From the NCBI GenBank assembly GCA_020847515.1, contig JADLBW010000069.1:1-64000 (forward strand): a DNA stretch of 64,000 nt. Reading direction: 5' to 3'. The notes beneath the pieces were generated by a model. That model searched no databases and was not told where the DNA came from. It saw nothing but the letters and a program-made list of their open reading frames with translations. Shown here in pieces: positions 9,636 to 20,476 of the stretch. The stretch's first letter is position 1; every line of letters starts with the position of its first letter. Source of the DNA: Pirellulales bacterium. GTDB lineage: Bacteria > Planctomycetota > Planctomycetia > Pirellulales > Lacipirellulaceae. Made by a program: the position numbers and the translations under genes.

Positions 9636-10391
9636 ATGGCAACGTTCGCTGTCATCATCGCCGCCGCCGGGCAGAGCAGCCGCTTTCGCGATCAGAATTA
9701 CAAGAAACCCTTCGCTCCCTTGGCGGGACGGGCCGTCTGGCTGCATTCAGCCGAGCGGTTTCTAAACCGTCGCGACGTCAAGCAGGTGGTGGTCGTCGTT
9801 GCAGCAAGCGATCTTGAGGAGTTTACGCGACGATTCGGCGCGAACATGGCGATTATGGGCGTCGAGGTCTGCGAGGGCGGAGCCGAACGGGCCGATTCGA
9901 TTCAAAACGCCCTAGCGCGCGTGCGAGACGACGTTGACTTCGTGGCGGTGCACGACGCGGCCCGACCCTGCCTGGCCGACAAGTGGATCGACCAGGTGTT
10001 CGCCGCGGCAGAAGCGACGGGTGCCGCGGTGCTGGCCATACCGGTGGCCTCCACGCTCAAGCGGTCGGGCGTCGCCCCGGCGGCGGGATTGCCGCTCATT
10101 GCAGAGACCGTTGACCGCAGCCGTTTGTGGGAAGCGCAGACGCCGCAGGTGTTTCGCCGCGAATTAATCACTCGTGCGTTCGCCGCCCGCGGCGACGCGG
10201 CGGCCACGGACGACGCCCAGTTGGTCGAGCGTTTAGGCGCGCCGGTCGCCCTGGTGGCCGGATCGGCGATGAACGTCAAGATTACGACCAAAGACGACCT
10301 GCGGCTGGCAGAGCAAATCTTGAAAGTGCTGCCCCGGCCGAAGCCCGACGGAATGTCGCATCCGTTCGCCGACGACGATCTTTGGAGATGA
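9636..10391 (+). CDS. ispD: 2-C-methyl-D-erythritol 4-phosphate cytidylyltransferase
   Basis: Start refined to 9636; AVIIAAAGQSSRF, VHDAARPC, EAQTPQVF, TDDAQLVE, KITTKDDL motifs. Confidence 0.92.
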   Translation: MATFAVIIAAAGQSSRFRDQNYKKPFAPLAGRAVWLHSAERFLNRRDVKQVVVVVAASDLEEFTRRFGANMAIMGVEVCEGGAERADSIQNALARVRDDVDFVAVHDAARPCLADKWIDQVFAAAEATGAAVLAIPVASTLKRSGVAPAAGLPLIAETVDRSRLWEAQTPQVFRRELITRAFAARGDAAATDDAQLVERLGAPVALVAGSAMNVKITTKDDLRLAEQILKVLPRPKPDGMSHPFADDDLWR

Positions 10392-10515
10392 GCGGACTGC
10401 CGAACTCCGCCTACCGCTTTACCGCAGAGCGCCGCGCGGCATCCATGGATCAGCAGGCGGCGATCGGCCAGAATCGTTGATCAGTAAACGGCAGACACAC
10501 GGTGGCGGAGTGGCG

Positions 10516-11808
<1,293 letters not shown>

Positions 11809-11853
11809 TCCGTCGGCGGGCGATGCGGCTCACTGCCCCCTGCGGCTTCAGAC

Positions 11854-11887
11854 CCGACTAAGCTTGGCTGGGGCAGCGCTTGGTCGG
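11854..11887. terminator. Possible hairpin between convergent tyrS and DUF1559 gene
   Basis: CCGACTAAGC ... GCTTGGTCGG, 10-bp stem with one G-U, in the convergent intergenic gap; no strong U-tract. Confidence 0.3.
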
Positions 11888-11928
11888 AGCCGCCTGAAGT
11901 ACCAGATTTTCCGCCGGAAGCGACGGCA

Positions 11929-12939
11929 TTAGAATTCGGTGGCTGGCTCTTCGCCCGCGCGGGTCGCCAGGGCCCGCCACACCGGTAACGCAATCCCGTC
12001 GGCTACGCCGCGGACCGAGCCGTCCAGCAGCGACACGTTCACAATGCCGGAATGGTAGCTGCGCGCCGTAACCGCGGCGTAAGTAATGGCATTGCTGTTG
12101 CCCTCGCGGGCGCTGTTGAAGTCCACGTCGTAGACATTGCCGTCCTTCGAATACTCCACCACGGTGTTCGGCGCGAAGACGGCGGTCATGCCCGTTTGGT
12201 GAGCGCGGGCGTCGGTCCACTCGGTGTGTCCGCTATCGGGCTTGAAGTCGCCGCCAAAGCCGGCAACTTCCGCAGCGGTTGCCGGGATGGGGGCGTTGAA
12301 CTGGCTCGGATTTTTGCCCTCTCGCAAATAGGCCTGGAAGGTCTTGACCTCGCCAAAGCATAGCGTGTTGCTCGTGCCGTCGGTAACGCCGTCGAACCCG
12401 TGCCGACCATTGGCGGCAAAGGCGCCGTCGCCGGCTTCCTTGGTGGCTGGGTCGAAAATGAACCACTGTCCGAGGTTTGCTCCGTAATTGATGGGAAACC
12501 AATTGATAGCTCCGTCTTCTCGCTGCTCCGGGCCCATTTCCGACGGGCAGCGATACACGGGCACGCGGAGCGAAGAAATGTGCGTCCCGCCGACGGCTTG
12601 GCTGGGATCCTTGTAGCTCAAGTTGAAATTGATGCCGCGGTAGATGGCGCCCTGCTCCATGTACGGCAGCAACCGGGCCTGCACGCACCAGCTATCATGG
12701 GGCGTCGCAGCCTGCGATATAAAGCTCGGCGGAAGTTGCCCATGGGTGTCGTGATACTGATGCGTGGCCAGGCCGATCTGTTTGAGATTGTTTTGGCATT
12801 GGCCTCGTCGGGCAGCTTCTCGAGCGGCCTGGACTGCCGGCAACAACAGCGCAATTAGCACGCCGATGATCGCGATAACGACAAGTAGCTCAACTAGGGT
12901 AAAGCCGCGCGGCGGCAGGTTAATTCGGGGACGCGACAT
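11929..12939 (-). CDS. DUF1559 domain-containing, prepilin-type N-terminal cleavage/methylation protein
   Basis: [49 protein letters not shown]-x9-DG C-terminal signature [13 protein letters not shown]. Confidence 0.95.
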   Translation of the reverse strand: MSRPRINLPPRGFTLVELLVVIAIIGVLIALLLPAVQAAREAARRGQCQNNLKQIGLATHQYHDTHGQLPPSFISQAATPHDSWCVQARLLPYMEQGAIYRGINFNLSYKDPSQAVGGTHISSLRVPVYRCPSEMGPEQREDGAINWFPINYGANLGQWFIFDPATKEAGDGAFAANGRHGFDGVTDGTSNTLCFGEVKTFQAYLREGKNPSQFNAPIPATAAEVAGFGGDFKPDSGHTEWTDARAHQTGMTAVFAPNTVVEYSKDGNVYDVDFNSAREGNSNAITYAAVTARSYHSGIVNVSLLDGSVRGVADGIALPVWRALATRAGEEPATEF

Positions 12940-12988
12940 CGCTGCTCCGGATTTGGGAAGATGCGTCGAAAATGCCGTTAATGGTATT

Positions 12989-13001
12989 GAGACTCAGTCT
13001 C
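12989..13001. promoter_or_regulatory. Fur-box-like palindrome upstream of the DUF1559 gene
   Basis: GAGACT-C-AGTCTC perfect palindrome with one central base, about 50 bp upstream of the minus-strand start 12939. Confidence 0.45.
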
Positions 13002-13142
13002 GTTTTATGGGCGTAATTATGAGCTGCCGCGATTATCTGTCAACGGGGCATTTCCCCAAATAATCCAGTCGCTAAATCAGCTCGCTCGGGGGGGACCTCC
13101 GCGAGCGAAAAGCCACCCACTCCGCCAATCGAACGGCCCCCA

Positions 13143-14552
13143 GTGAATCGTCCTGCGGATAAGCTGCGGCAAGACGCTCTGCGCATTTGGTCGGCCGGTC
13201 TGAGGGCCGTGCGGTCTGCACGTCTTATTTTCCAGGCCGTAGAGGTTGATGGCCGCTGGCTGCGGCTCGGAGACGATCTGCTCGACCTCGGCACGATCGA
13301 CCGCATCATTGTCGTAGGCGGCGGCAAGGCCGCGGCCGGCATGACGCTCGCCTTGGAACAGGCCCTAGGGCCGGCCCTATTGAGAGACAAGCGAGTGTGC
13401 GGGCTGGTCAATGTCCCGGCCGACTGCCTGTTGGCGACCGATGCGGTCGCCCTCAGCGCTGGCCGCCCCGCCGCAATCAATGAGCCAACTTCGGCCGGAG
13501 TTGCCAGCGCCCGCGAGATGCTTCGCCAGGCGGGCAAGCTCGGACAGCATGACTTATGCATCGCTCTGATCTCGGGAGGAGGCTCCGCACTGCTTCCTGC
13601 TCCGGTCGACGGCATCACACTCGCCGAGAAGCGAGAATTGACCCGCGCTATGGCCGCCGCCGGGGCGACCATCGATCAACTCAATACGGTGCGGCGCGAA
13701 CTTAGCCTGATCAAGGGAGGCGGACTGGCCCGGGCGTGTCGCGCGCGGCGACTAATTGGGCTCGTCTTGTCGGATGTTCTCGGCGACGACCTCAGCCTGA
13801 TCGCGTCGGGCCCGACCGTGCTCCGTCGGCCGACGCCCGACGCGGCGGCCGATGCTCTGCAATCGCTCGGCCTGGGCGACCATCCGGCCGCGGCGCCCGC
13901 GATACGCCTGCTCGGGCGGCGCCTACAGTGCTCGAGGGAGCCGTTTGCGGGCACTGCCTATCCGGGCCACGATGGGTTCACGAAAAACGAGTATGGCTGC
14001 CAGATTACGAATGTGCTGATCGGCAATAACGCAATGGCCGTCGACGCCGCGGGCGTTGAAGCCGAACGTCTCGGATACAGCCATGCCATGGTCTCGGCCA
14101 ACGCCTCGGAAGGGGCGGCTGAAGCCGTAGGCCGCCGGCTGGTGGAAATGGCGCAACGGATGAGAGTCGACGAAGGCCCCGACTGCCTCATCTCTGGCGG
14201 CGAACCGACGGTGCGACTGGCGCCCCCGACGATTCGCGGCCGAGGGGGGCGCAACCAGCAGCTTTGCCTGGCCGCGCTCGGGCAGATGGCTGATTGGCGG
14301 GGAGTGGCGCTAGTCGCCGGCGGGACTGATGGTGAGGACGGCCCAACGGACGCCGCGGGCGCCTGCGTTGACGAGTCGGTCGCCGCGGCGGGTGCACGGC
14401 TGGGATTGGCCGACAACGGTTACTTGGACCGAAACGACGCCTATTCGTTCTTCGAGAAGGCGGGCGGCTTATTGATTACCGGACCGACGCATACCAACGT
14501 TTGCGATCTGCGCGTAGTAACCGTCAGCCGCGGGCATTTAGAGAGTCGGTAG
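13143..14552 (+). CDS. Glycerate 2-kinase family (DUF4147/MOFRL)
   Basis: VGGGKAAAGM, LISGGGSALLPAP, LSDVLGDDLSLIASGPTV, GGEPTVRL, GTDGEDGPTDAAGA. Confidence 0.93.
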   Translation: MNRPADKLRQDALRIWSAGLRAVRSARLIFQAVEVDGRWLRLGDDLLDLGTIDRIIVVGGGKAAAGMTLALEQALGPALLRDKRVCGLVNVPADCLLATDAVALSAGRPAAINEPTSAGVASAREMLRQAGKLGQHDLCIALISGGGSALLPAPVDGITLAEKRELTRAMAAAGATIDQLNTVRRELSLIKGGGLARACRARRLIGLVLSDVLGDDLSLIASGPTVLRRPTPDAAADALQSLGLGDHPAAAPAIRLLGRRLQCSREPFAGTAYPGHDGFTKNEYGCQITNVLIGNNAMAVDAAGVEAERLGYSHAMVSANASEGAAEAVGRRLVEMAQRMRVDEGPDCLISGGEPTVRLAPPTIRGRGGRNQQLCLAALGQMADWRGVALVAGGTDGEDGPTDAAGACVDESVAAAGARLGLADNGYLDRNDAYSFFEKAGGLLITGPTHTNVCDLRVVTVSRGHLESR

Positions 14553-14583
14553 GCGCACCTTGGACAGCCGTAGCAACCGCGAC

Positions 14584-16026
14584 TTAGTCCCACCACCAGC
14601 GCTCAACCGGCAGGGACGAGATGTCGATCCCTTGGCGGGCTTGGGCGACGGCGCCGTCGTCGGCAAGGGTATTTTCCGCGGCGACCGCTTTGCTCGCGCG
14701 AATTTCAACGCCCCCGCCAACCGGCGTCATCAGCCGGCGACCTTTCCACATGCTGCTCACCGCAGTCGCGACCTGCTTCGGCGCGTTATAGGTTTCAATC
14801 GGATACGCCGATTCATCGCCCAGGGCGCCCAGATCGACGCCCGCCTGGGCGTATAAATCATGTTGCTGGATGTACGCCGCCGCGACGAGCATATCGATGC
14901 AATTGCGAAGCTGCCCGTACACGGGAGCCCGTTCGGCCAGTTCGCCGTACTTCTCTGTGAAGCTGCGGGTAAACTTGCGGCTGGCAGGGCTTTGTGCGGC
15001 CGTGGCTTGCCGGCCGCCATGTTCGGAGACGACCTCGTCTTCGCCCACCAGCTTCACCCCGGGGCCGACGAACTCAGCGGCCAGGCCGTCGTCGCTGACC
15101 TTAATGCGCTTGTAATCGGGGACGAAATACCAGCGCTGCAGAGCATTGCGGGCCACCTGAGCAGGATTGGCCAAAGCAACGAAGCTAAGGATATTCACCG
15201 GCGGCTGCTCCAGCCCGATGCCGATGAGTTTCATCCGGTAGTCGGCTTCAACCATCACCTGCGCGAAATGAGTGCCCGCCGGGACGCCGCCTACCGTGAT
15301 CGTCTGCAGGCCCAAACTCTCTCGCAGCCCTTCGACGATGAACTGTTCGTCGCCGGGAACGATCTGCCGGCCCATCTGACTGAGGAACTGCTGCATCCGG
15401 GCCAGTCCGTCTTGCGTCGGATCGATCGAGCAGTAGACGAGCGGGTTCTTCTTGCCGCTGGGGGCGAAGGTCCGCAGCGCGGCAGCCAGATCTTCTAGCA
15501 ACATGACGGGCCGGCCCGTTTCAAAGCCGACGACCCGACCGTCGGGCGTTTCCACCCAGCCCTCGGCGGGACCGGCGATGACGATGTCCTTAGTTTCGGG
15601 GTAATAAAAAACGTATTGAATGCGAGTGAGCCCCGCGAGATGAACCATCACTTCATCCGGACCGTGGCTTTCCTTAATCGCCTTGGTGGCGGCCGCGATG
15701 AGCCGGGTCAACGAAATCTTGCGGAGCTTGCTCGATTGGGCCACGTCGCCGAGCGTGGCCTGGGCCTGCTCAATGCGGGTACGAATCAGCTCGCCAGTCG
15801 GATCCGTTACCTCGCGGCGCTTGAGCACGCCGTCGGCGTCGACCGCTACGCCGGCAAATTGGCTAGCGCCGATTGTGCTGCCCGTTCCGCCGCCGGTGCC
15901 GCCGGTCCCGCCGCCCGTACCGCCGCCGAACTGAGCCCGCGCATCGCGGGCCAACGCCAAGGCGGTTACAAGGCACAGGGTGTAAACCAGCGGTCGATTG
16001 AACGACGGCGACAAGGTTCGCGACAT
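14584..16026 (-). CDS. Planctomycete-type secreted protein, DUF1598-like
   Basis: Signal peptide then Gly/Thr low-complexity stretch; VMVHLAGLTRIQYVFYYPETKDIVIAGPAEGW; resemblance recalled, not searched. Confidence 0.65.
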   Translation of the reverse strand: MSRTLSPSFNRPLVYTLCLVTALALARDARAQFGGGTGGGTGGTGGGTGSTIGASQFAGVAVDADGVLKRREVTDPTGELIRTRIEQAQATLGDVAQSSKLRKISLTRLIAAATKAIKESHGPDEVMVHLAGLTRIQYVFYYPETKDIVIAGPAEGWVETPDGRVVGFETGRPVMLLEDLAAALRTFAPSGKKNPLVYCSIDPTQDGLARMQQFLSQMGRQIVPGDEQFIVEGLRESLGLQTITVGGVPAGTHFAQVMVEADYRMKLIGIGLEQPPVNILSFVALANPAQVARNALQRWYFVPDYKRIKVSDDGLAAEFVGPGVKLVGEDEVVSEHGGRQATAAQSPASRKFTRSFTEKYGELAERAPVYGQLRNCIDMLVAAAYIQQHDLYAQAGVDLGALGDESAYPIETYNAPKQVATAVSSMWKGRRLMTPVGGGVEIRASKAVAAENTLADDGAVAQARQGIDISSLPVERWWWD

Positions 16027-16548
16027 GACGACCTCGGTAAATCGATAGGGTAAGCGGCCGCGCGACGCCGTCTAAAGCTCAATGCCGCCGTCGCAGTCGG
16101 CCCGTTTTCTCTGTTCCGCGGAAATGGCGCCGTCATAGCGCACTTCCGGCGATGTCGCCGGTTCCGAAGTTCGCCCTGGGAGATCGGCGCAAACTAGGTA
16201 AGGATCGGCATTTCTGATCATAATTCCCAGCCTTGCGGGAAGCAAGAAATCGTCGAACTCTCGCCTCACGTGTATCAGGCTGCAAAAACATCCAATCGGG
16301 TGGCCAGCGCCAATAGCGGGCCCCCGGCGGCCTCAGTCGCCGTGCCGGCCATTCCCGTCACAACCGGCAAAACACGATCCCCAACCGGCGCCCCCGTGGC
16401 AAAAACGCCGCGTCGCGGTGCGTTTCAGGCAACACCCGCTTATCCAGGCGCTACATTTTATCAACCGCGGCAGGTCCGGCGTTCTGATCGCCGGTGCGCG
16501 CGGCGGCAAACACGCTCTGCCGGCAGCCGCGGCGGAGATTGGGCGTTC

Positions 16549-18852
16549 ATGTCCTGCAGTGCCCGCCATGGACGACTCGCAGTAGCCCCTTGGAAGGCGG
16601 TCGTTGCTGCGCTTGTCGCGGGGATCGTCGGGTGCGCGGGTTTGCGTTGCCCGCGAATTGATCCGACAGGCGAGCGATGCCTGATCTGGCCGAAGGACGA
16701 GCCGGCGGTCGCCGCGGTCGCTCCGCCGACCAACCCGTTAGCGCCGCCGGCGACGACCGACCCATACTATCCGCAGATTCCTGCCGCGGCCCCGACGATG
16801 TCCGCGGTCACGCCGGCCGCGGCGACTGTCGTTCAACGGCCCCAGGATCAGCTTTCAGTTACTCCCGCCCGAGTGCTGGCGCCCGTGGGTAGCGAAGTCG
16901 TCCTCAAGGCCAGCATCTGCACGAGCGACGGCTATACGCTCGCCGATCAAAAGATCGAGTGGATGCTCGGTCGCAGCGGCGTCGGCCAGTTCGTGGAGGT
17001 CGGCGGCAAAGGCGTCTTTCACCCCCCCTTATTCCCTTGGAACGGCGGCAAGAAGGTCGACAACTACCTGGCTACCGGCTACACCGCCAACGGGCCGCTG
17101 TGCATCGATCGGGGCACGGCCGACCCGACCGACGACGTTAACGTACATCGCGGCGACGGATGGATCAGCGTGACATCCCCCAACGAGGGGACGAGTCACG
17201 TGACGGTCTATGCGCCCGCCGTCCAGTCGTGGGACCAGCGGAAGGCGGCCGCAACGATCTACTGGGTGGATGTACAGTGGAGCTTCCCCCCGCCGGTCGT
17301 TGTCAGCGCCGGGCAAGGCGAGACGCTGACAACGGTGGTCACCCGCCAGAGCGACGGTACGCCGCTAGCAGGTTGGGTTGTGAGGTACGAGGTGGCCGAT
17401 GCTGCCGGTAGCGAGTCCGGCGTGCGGGAAGTCGTCACCGAGGCCGACGGCCGTGCCGCCGCGCAGGTTACGCCCACCGCCTCGGGCGCAGCAAGCTCGC
17501 AGATCAATATGCAACTCATTCGACCGGCCGGCCTGGGAGGCAGCGATGCTCCGCGACTGGTAGTTGCCAGCGGCTCGACCACCGTGAATTGGAGCGGCGG
17601 TTCGACATACCTGCCGCCGGAAACGGCCCCGTCCGTCCCAGCGGCCCCCCCGGCTCTGCCGTCGACTCCGCAGAATCCGTCCACGCCGCAGCCGCAGTTG
17701 CCCTCCGCCATTGGCGCACGGCTGGAGCTACAGCTCGAAGGCCCGACCGAGGCCGTGGTGGGCGCCAACGCCCCGCTACGGATCGTCCTTCGCAACGCGG
17801 GCGACGCCCCGGCGTCGAACGTCGTGCTTCGCGACGATTTCGATCCGGCGTTTTATTTCCCGTTTGATCCGGCGTCAAAAGGAATCGCCAAACGGATCGG
17901 TACGCTGCAACCGGGTCAGCTTTACGATGAGACGCTCCCGTTTCAGGTGAATAAGGCGGGCCGGTTGTGCCACCAGATCGTCGCTCAAGCTGACGGGGCT
18001 GCGCCCGTAAATCGGTCGCACTGCGTCAACGTCGCCGAGCCGCCGCCGCAGCGCGAAGCGCTGCTGGACGTTCGACTGGACGGCGAGCGACAGCGCGTCG
18101 TCGGTGAGACGGCCACGTTCGTGATTACCGTCAAGAACGCTGGGCAAGTCCCGCTCGTAAACGTCGAAACGGTCGAGGAATATCTGCCGGCGTCGGTCTT
18201 GCAGCCGATAGCCGAGCCAGGCGTCGAGGTAGTCAGTAATACGGTAAGTCGTCGCATTCCGCGGCTCGACGTAGGCCAGCAACAGCGGTTTGAGACGCGC
18301 GTCCTTTGTCTGCGTCCGGCAGCGACGGTCGGCCCGATTGTGCGGGCCAGCGCCCAGACCGATCCGCCGTCGCATGTGCTGCAGAAGCACGACGATCACT
18401 ACCTTGAAATCATCGCCCGAGACGGCGCCCGGCCCGGCGGCCCCGCGGGGCCAACGCCCCCGCCCGCCGGCAGCGCTCCGCTGGGCGTGGCCGTCGCCTT
18501 CTTGCCAACGCCAGCCCGCGTCGGCGCTAGCGCGACGTGCGAAGTGACAGTGAGCAATCGCTCGTCGGACGTACAGGAACAAGTGGCTGTGAAGGCGGCC
18601 TTTCCGCCCGAATTGGCCGTAGACGCCGCTCGTATTCAAGGTCCGCCGAACATACAGTGGCGGCTCGACGGAAATGCCGTGACCTTTACGCCGCTAGCCG
18701 CGCTGCGACCAACGGAGGTGATTCGCTTTGTCATTGGGATCAATCCCCAGCAATCGGGGGTGGTCTCGGTGACGGCCGGCGCAATCAGCAGTGCGTTCCG
18801 ACAGGGGGTGTCGCGGACCGAGCAGCTAGAGGTCATCGGCAACACGCGATGA
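16549..18852 (+). CDS. Lipoprotein with Ig-like region and several DUF11-type repeats
   Basis: Start refined to ATG 16549; lipobox-like AGIVGC; repeats such as GPTEAVVGANAPLRIVLRNAGDAPASNVVLRDDFDP and GERQRVVGETATFVITVKNAGQVPLVNVETVEEYLP. Confidence 0.8.
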   Translation: MSCSARHGRLAVAPWKAVVAALVAGIVGCAGLRCPRIDPTGERCLIWPKDEPAVAAVAPPTNPLAPPATTDPYYPQIPAAAPTMSAVTPAAATVVQRPQDQLSVTPARVLAPVGSEVVLKASICTSDGYTLADQKIEWMLGRSGVGQFVEVGGKGVFHPPLFPWNGGKKVDNYLATGYTANGPLCIDRGTADPTDDVNVHRGDGWISVTSPNEGTSHVTVYAPAVQSWDQRKAAATIYWVDVQWSFPPPVVVSAGQGETLTTVVTRQSDGTPLAGWVVRYEVADAAGSESGVREVVTEADGRAAAQVTPTASGAASSQINMQLIRPAGLGGSDAPRLVVASGSTTVNWSGGSTYLPPETAPSVPAAPPALPSTPQNPSTPQPQLPSAIGARLELQLEGPTEAVVGANAPLRIVLRNAGDAPASNVVLRDDFDPAFYFPFDPASKGIAKRIGTLQPGQLYDETLPFQVNKAGRLCHQIVAQADGAAPVNRSHCVNVAEPPPQREALLDVRLDGERQRVVGETATFVITVKNAGQVPLVNVETVEEYLPASVLQPIAEPGVEVVSNTVSRRIPRLDVGQQQRFETRVLCLRPAATVGPIVRASAQTDPPSHVLQKHDDHYLEIIARDGARPGGPAGPTPPPAGSAPLGVAVAFLPTPARVGASATCEVTVSNRSSDVQEQVAVKAAFPPELAVDAARIQGPPNIQWRLDGNAVTFTPLAALRPTEVIRFVIGINPQQSGVVSVTAGAISSAFRQGVSRTEQLEVIGNTR

Positions 18853-18916
18853 GCCGCCCTGAAGCCAATCGCATGGCCTATAGCTAGCGGTCGCCGATTG
18901 TGGCACGATGGCTGGG

Positions 18917-19336
18917 ATGCCGCGATTCGTCCTATTACGCCACGAGTGCCCGCCGAATTACGGCAAGCCAAGTCACTGGGATCTGATGCTGGAGCGCGCC
19001 GGCGTCCTGATGACCTGGAGCTTGGAAGAGCTGCCGATCGCCTGGCAGCAGGCCATTGGGCAAGAGCCGGCGGGTCGCCCTGCGGCGACGCTCGTTGCCC
19101 GCAAGTTGCCGGACCATCGGCTGGCATACTTGGAGTATGAAGGCCCGCTGAGCGCCGGCCGCGGCCATGTCACACGCTGCGCTGCCGGAGAGTATTGTGT
19201 AATGCAGGCGTCGCGCGAGCGGTGGTGCATTGACTTAACCAGCGACACGCTCGTCGGGGCCGTAGTGCTTAGTCAAGATGATGGCGCCATCTGGCGCCTG
19301 GCGGTCGATGCGCAGCCGCAACGCAGCGGGGAATGA
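18917..19336 (+). CDS. Stand-alone LigD 3'-phosphoesterase (DNA polymerase LigD N-terminal)-like protein
   Basis: FVLLRHECPP...SHWDLMLERAGVLMTWSLEELP ... DHRLAYLEYEGPLSAGRGHVTRCAAGEY parallels the LigD PE pattern H..LHYDFRLE..GVL.SWAVPKG...DHP..Y..FEG.I..G..GAG.V. Confidence 0.65.
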   Translation: MPRFVLLRHECPPNYGKPSHWDLMLERAGVLMTWSLEELPIAWQQAIGQEPAGRPAATLVARKLPDHRLAYLEYEGPLSAGRGHVTRCAAGEYCVMQASRERWCIDLTSDTLVGAVVLSQDDGAIWRLAVDAQPQRSGE

Positions 19337-19378
19337 TGCGACGCCACTACGCCGTCTCGACGCCGGAAATGTCGCACA

Positions 19379-20161
19379 TCACGGCAGAGGTGTTGATGCG
19401 CTGGCGTACGTTGCTTGCCGATTGCCGCTGCGCCACGCCGGCAGACGTATGTCACTCATCGCGGTGCTGCCCTTAGCGGCCGCCGCGGTCTCCCGGGGTT
19501 CGACGCTGCCAGCCAGTAGCAACTCGCCGTCGCGGAGCTCGATCCGTTGCAATGTGCGGCGTTCATTGTCGGTCGATAAGGCGTCGGCGACCGAAACCAG
19601 CAGCACCGGGTCGCCTTGTTCTTCAGCCCATCGAATGGGAATGCCCAGTTTCTCTGCGCCCAACGCCACCTCCTGCACGACGCGGGACATCGGCAGCGGC
19701 AGCAACCCGGCAAACGCCTTCCGTAACCGAACGGCCGCGAGATCGTCTTCCGGCAACGACGCCGCGCCTTCGATGGAAATGACCGTTTCCAGCGTCTTGC
19801 CGCGGTAACGATAGCCCAGCATGCACCGGTTCTCGCGGAAGGCGACGCGCGGGTCGGCGACCTGCGGCGGCAGAAAGGTGGGATACTTCTCCTGCAGAAT
19901 CGTCACCAGCCAGCCGTTGACCTCCTCGTCGCTAAAGACCATTTCCCAAGCGCCCACGGGCGCAGGTTCGCTGACCAGGTCCTCTACCCGGTCTTCCATT
20001 CGCTGGGCGGCCGTTTGCAACTGCTCCGGCGGCGCTTGGACGGCCTCAGCGTAGAATGGCCTCACCCGATGCATCGCCTGCAGGGCATACCCTCCCAGGC
20101 CCGCTGCCGCTAGCAGCAAGCATCCCAGCGCAAGCATGAGGGTTCTACGTCGGGCTGTCAT
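19379..20161 (-). CDS. Hypothetical protein with N-terminal membrane anchor/signal
   Basis: MTARRRTLMLALGCLLLAAAGLGGYALQAM hydrophobic N-terminus; coherent ORF between neighbours. Confidence 0.7.
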   Translation of the reverse strand: MTARRRTLMLALGCLLLAAAGLGGYALQAMHRVRPFYAEAVQAPPEQLQTAAQRMEDRVEDLVSEPAPVGAWEMVFSDEEVNGWLVTILQEKYPTFLPPQVADPRVAFRENRCMLGYRYRGKTLETVISIEGAASLPEDDLAAVRLRKAFAGLLPLPMSRVVQEVALGAEKLGIPIRWAEEQGDPVLLVSVADALSTDNERRTLQRIELRDGELLLAGSVEPRETAAAAKGSTAMSDIRLPAWRSGNRQATYASASTPLP

Positions 20162-20476
20162 GCGGGAGTGTCGAACGATCTACTGCGAAGAACGGCGGGC
20201 GCTTAGCGGCAGGAATCCTAGTAAGGGTACGTATTGGGGTCAATTGATCGGCGGATTCGCCGCGGCGGAGGGAGGCGTGGATATCGGGTGCTATAGGCGC
20301 GTTGCAGCGGCAGTTGACCCGGAGCCAGTAACTAGCAATTGACGGGGCGAGACGGTCCGGGCCGCTCGTGGAGTGCCGTTGACCCCCGGTAGGTCTTCAC
20401 TAAAATCTTTCCACTCTTGACCTTAGTTCGATAACTCGCGCGTACGGCAGCCGCTGCGGCTCTACGACCGCGTGCC

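Noticed and set aside
18901-18916. TGGCACGATGGCTGGG as a second sigma-54 site
   Set aside because: Lacks the -12 GC/TTGC element (GG-N10-GG) and overlaps the start of the LigD-PE-like ORF
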